Assembly (NCBI GenBank): GCA_034435035.1
Contig: DAOTXW010000044.1
Location: forward strand, 1 to 41,179
Source of the DNA: JAHEME01 sp034435035
GTDB taxonomy: Bacteria > Chloroflexota > Anaerolineae > Aggregatilineales > UBA3940
DNA: 41,179 nucleotides
Direction: 5' to 3'
A program made the translations under genes and the position numbers. Shown piece by piece: positions 40,315 through 41,179 of the stretch. Under the pieces are notes generated by a model. The model was not told the DNA's origin. It ran no database searches and was given only the letters and a program-made list of their open reading frames with translations. How positions within the stretch are numbered: position 1 is the first letter of the stretch; the number at the start of each line of letters is the position of its first letter.

Positions 40315-41179
40315 CTACGGCCCCGGAAACACATCATCCGTCAGGTGCCACGGGAACTCCGTCAGGCGCGGCAGGCTGGCCAGCTGGCAGCCGCCGGGCT
40401 GCCCGCTGGCGCAGCTCAGCGGGATGTTGTATGCCTGCCCCTCCGCGCGGACGATCACCGCGTCGCTGTCCCGCCGCCAGACGATGGCCTCCCAGTCCAG
40501 GTCGGTGCTGCCGGCATTGACCAGGATGCGGCGGTTCGTCCCGTCCCGGTTCACCAGCCAGACAACATGGGCCGCATTGTTGCCCGCATCGGGTATGCAG
40601 CGCCCGCCGATGAAGGCGATGCGCAGGCTGTCGGGCGACCAGGCGATTCCCCACGGGCAGGTCGTGATGCTGTTGCTCACCAGCAGGCGGTCGCCGCTGC
40701 CGTCCGGCCGCACCGCCCGCAGCTGGCCGCTGCCGTGGTAGGCGATCCACTGGCCGTCCGGCGACCAGCCCGGGATCACCACGTTGTAGTCGCCTTCTTC
40801 CCCGCAGGAGCTGGTGGGCAGCAGCTCGGTCACCTGCCCCGCCCGGTCGGATCGATACAGCCCGCTGCAGCCCGGGCACTCCTCGCCCTCTGCATAGCGG
40901 CAGGCGGAAAAGACGAACTGCGTCCCATCCGGCGACCAGCTGGCCCCGCCAACGTCATGCAGGTCGTCGGGCAGAGGCAGGCGGGTGCAGCCGCCGCCCC
41001 CGCGCCGGCAGATGGACAGCCCATCGCTGCTGTTCTCCAGGTAATCCCCGGGCAGCGGCTCGGCGACCACCGGGTTGACCGGCGCGGGCCCTGCTTCCGG
41101 CGGCGCGGGCAGCCCGATCCGCAGCGCTGCCGCCACCCCGGCAGCCGTCAGCAGGGCAGCCGCCCCCAGGGCGATCGGC
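40315..41179 (-). CDS. PD40/TolB-like beta-propeller protein, N-terminus cut by window end
   Basis: The minus-strand frame runs from beyond 41179 to the stop at 40315. It begins (partial) with a hydrophobic stretch PIALGAAALLTAAG that looks like a signal or membrane anchor. It then has a propeller with repeated 'WSPDG..' blades: ASWSPDGTQFVFS, GWSPDGQWIAYHG, AWSPDSLRIAFIG. Several Cys are scattered (CRRGGGGC, CRYAEGEECPGC). It is likely a secreted or membrane-anchored WD40-like protein of unknown role. A GTG at 41136 would be an internal start and is less likely. Confidence 0.72.
   Translation of the reverse strand, partial: PIALGAAALLTAAGVAAALRIGLPAPPEAGPAPVNPVVAEPLPGDYLENSSDGLSICRRGGGGCTRLPLPDDLHDVGGASWSPDGTQFVFSACRYAEGEECPGCSGLYRSDRAGQVTELLPTSSCGEEGDYNVVIPGWSPDGQWIAYHGSGQLRAVRPDGSGDRLLVSNSITTCPWGIAWSPDSLRIAFIGGRCIPDAGNNAAHVVWLVNRDGTNRRILVNAGSTDLDWEAIVWRRDSDAVIVRAEGQAYNIPLSCASGQPGGCQLASLPRLTEFPWHLTDDVFPGP

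Noticed and set aside
1..41179. CRISPR array, tRNA or rRNA genes
   Set aside because: No regularly spaced direct repeats of CRISPR type and no tRNA cloverleaf or rRNA-like stretch was recognised by eye.

Overview
The window is high-GC bacterial DNA with closely packed genes on both strands, lipoprotein signals, a division/cell-wall (dcw) gene run, a MalT-type LuxR regulator and a menaquinone-type electron-transfer operon. The mix of families (MttB-like methyltransferases without amber codons, a DUF385/F420-type protein, a LYS9-like saccharopine dehydrogenase-family protein, short PD40 and 'LPCWxG..PG' lipoproteins, C/T-rich palindromic repeats) fits an uncultured Chloroflexota, perhaps Anaerolineae-like. 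This is inference from gene families; no rRNA or tRNA lies in the window.

Layout. 1-2.9 kb: end of a lipoprotein gene, heme A synthase (ctaA) and an overlapping GT-C glycosyltransferase. 2.9-10.5 kb: a cysteine-rich secreted protein, two short-chain dehydrogenases, a membrane protein, a very short MalT-like LuxR regulator, and a two-FtsX-unit ABC permease flanked by an inverted pair of ~78-bp repeats. 10.8-15.1 kb: a one-carbon cassette of two MttB-family methyltransferases, a DUF385 protein and one corrinoid protein. 15.2-16.2 kb: a lower-GC island with an AbrB-like protein and a HEPN-motif protein, a candidate toxin-antitoxin-like pair. 16.3-18.3 kb (minus): creatininase-family hydrolase, histidine phosphatase and a secreted protein. 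18.4-22.3 kb: SGNH protein, MBOAT acyltransferase and a lipoprotein sulfatase. 22.3-24.2 kb (minus): a lipoprotein and a thiolase. 24.4-31.3 kb: a dcw cluster (rsmH, ftsL/divIC-like, two-helix membrane protein, ftsI, murD) interrupted by a saccharopine dehydrogenase-family gene. 31.4-33.1 kb: amidase with a duplicated 3' end. 33.5-40.2 kb: an electron-transfer operon. 40.3-41.2 kb: a truncated PD40 propeller protein.

The most unusual locus is 33.2-40.2 kb. Its first gene encodes, in one uninterrupted frame, an HTH-WYL transcriptional regulator joined to an HdrD/EMO-like iron-sulfur protein. A good internal Shine-Dalgarno and ATG sit exactly at the junction. Downstream are etfB, etfA, a full ETF:menaquinone oxidoreductase-like protein paralogous to the fused iron-sulfur half, and a cyclic-nucleotide-binding-domain protein with no DNA-binding domain. 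The simplest reading is that electrons from flavin dehydrogenases pass via EtfAB to menaquinone, and that the operon carries its own ligand- or redox-responsive regulators. Both iron-sulfur paralogues have lost the same cysteines of the first CCG half.

Regulatory style is mixed. Many genes have strong Shine-Dalgarno sites. At least four genes with little or no Shine-Dalgarno have a -10 hexamer ending 6-8 nt before the ATG, implying leaderless transcripts.
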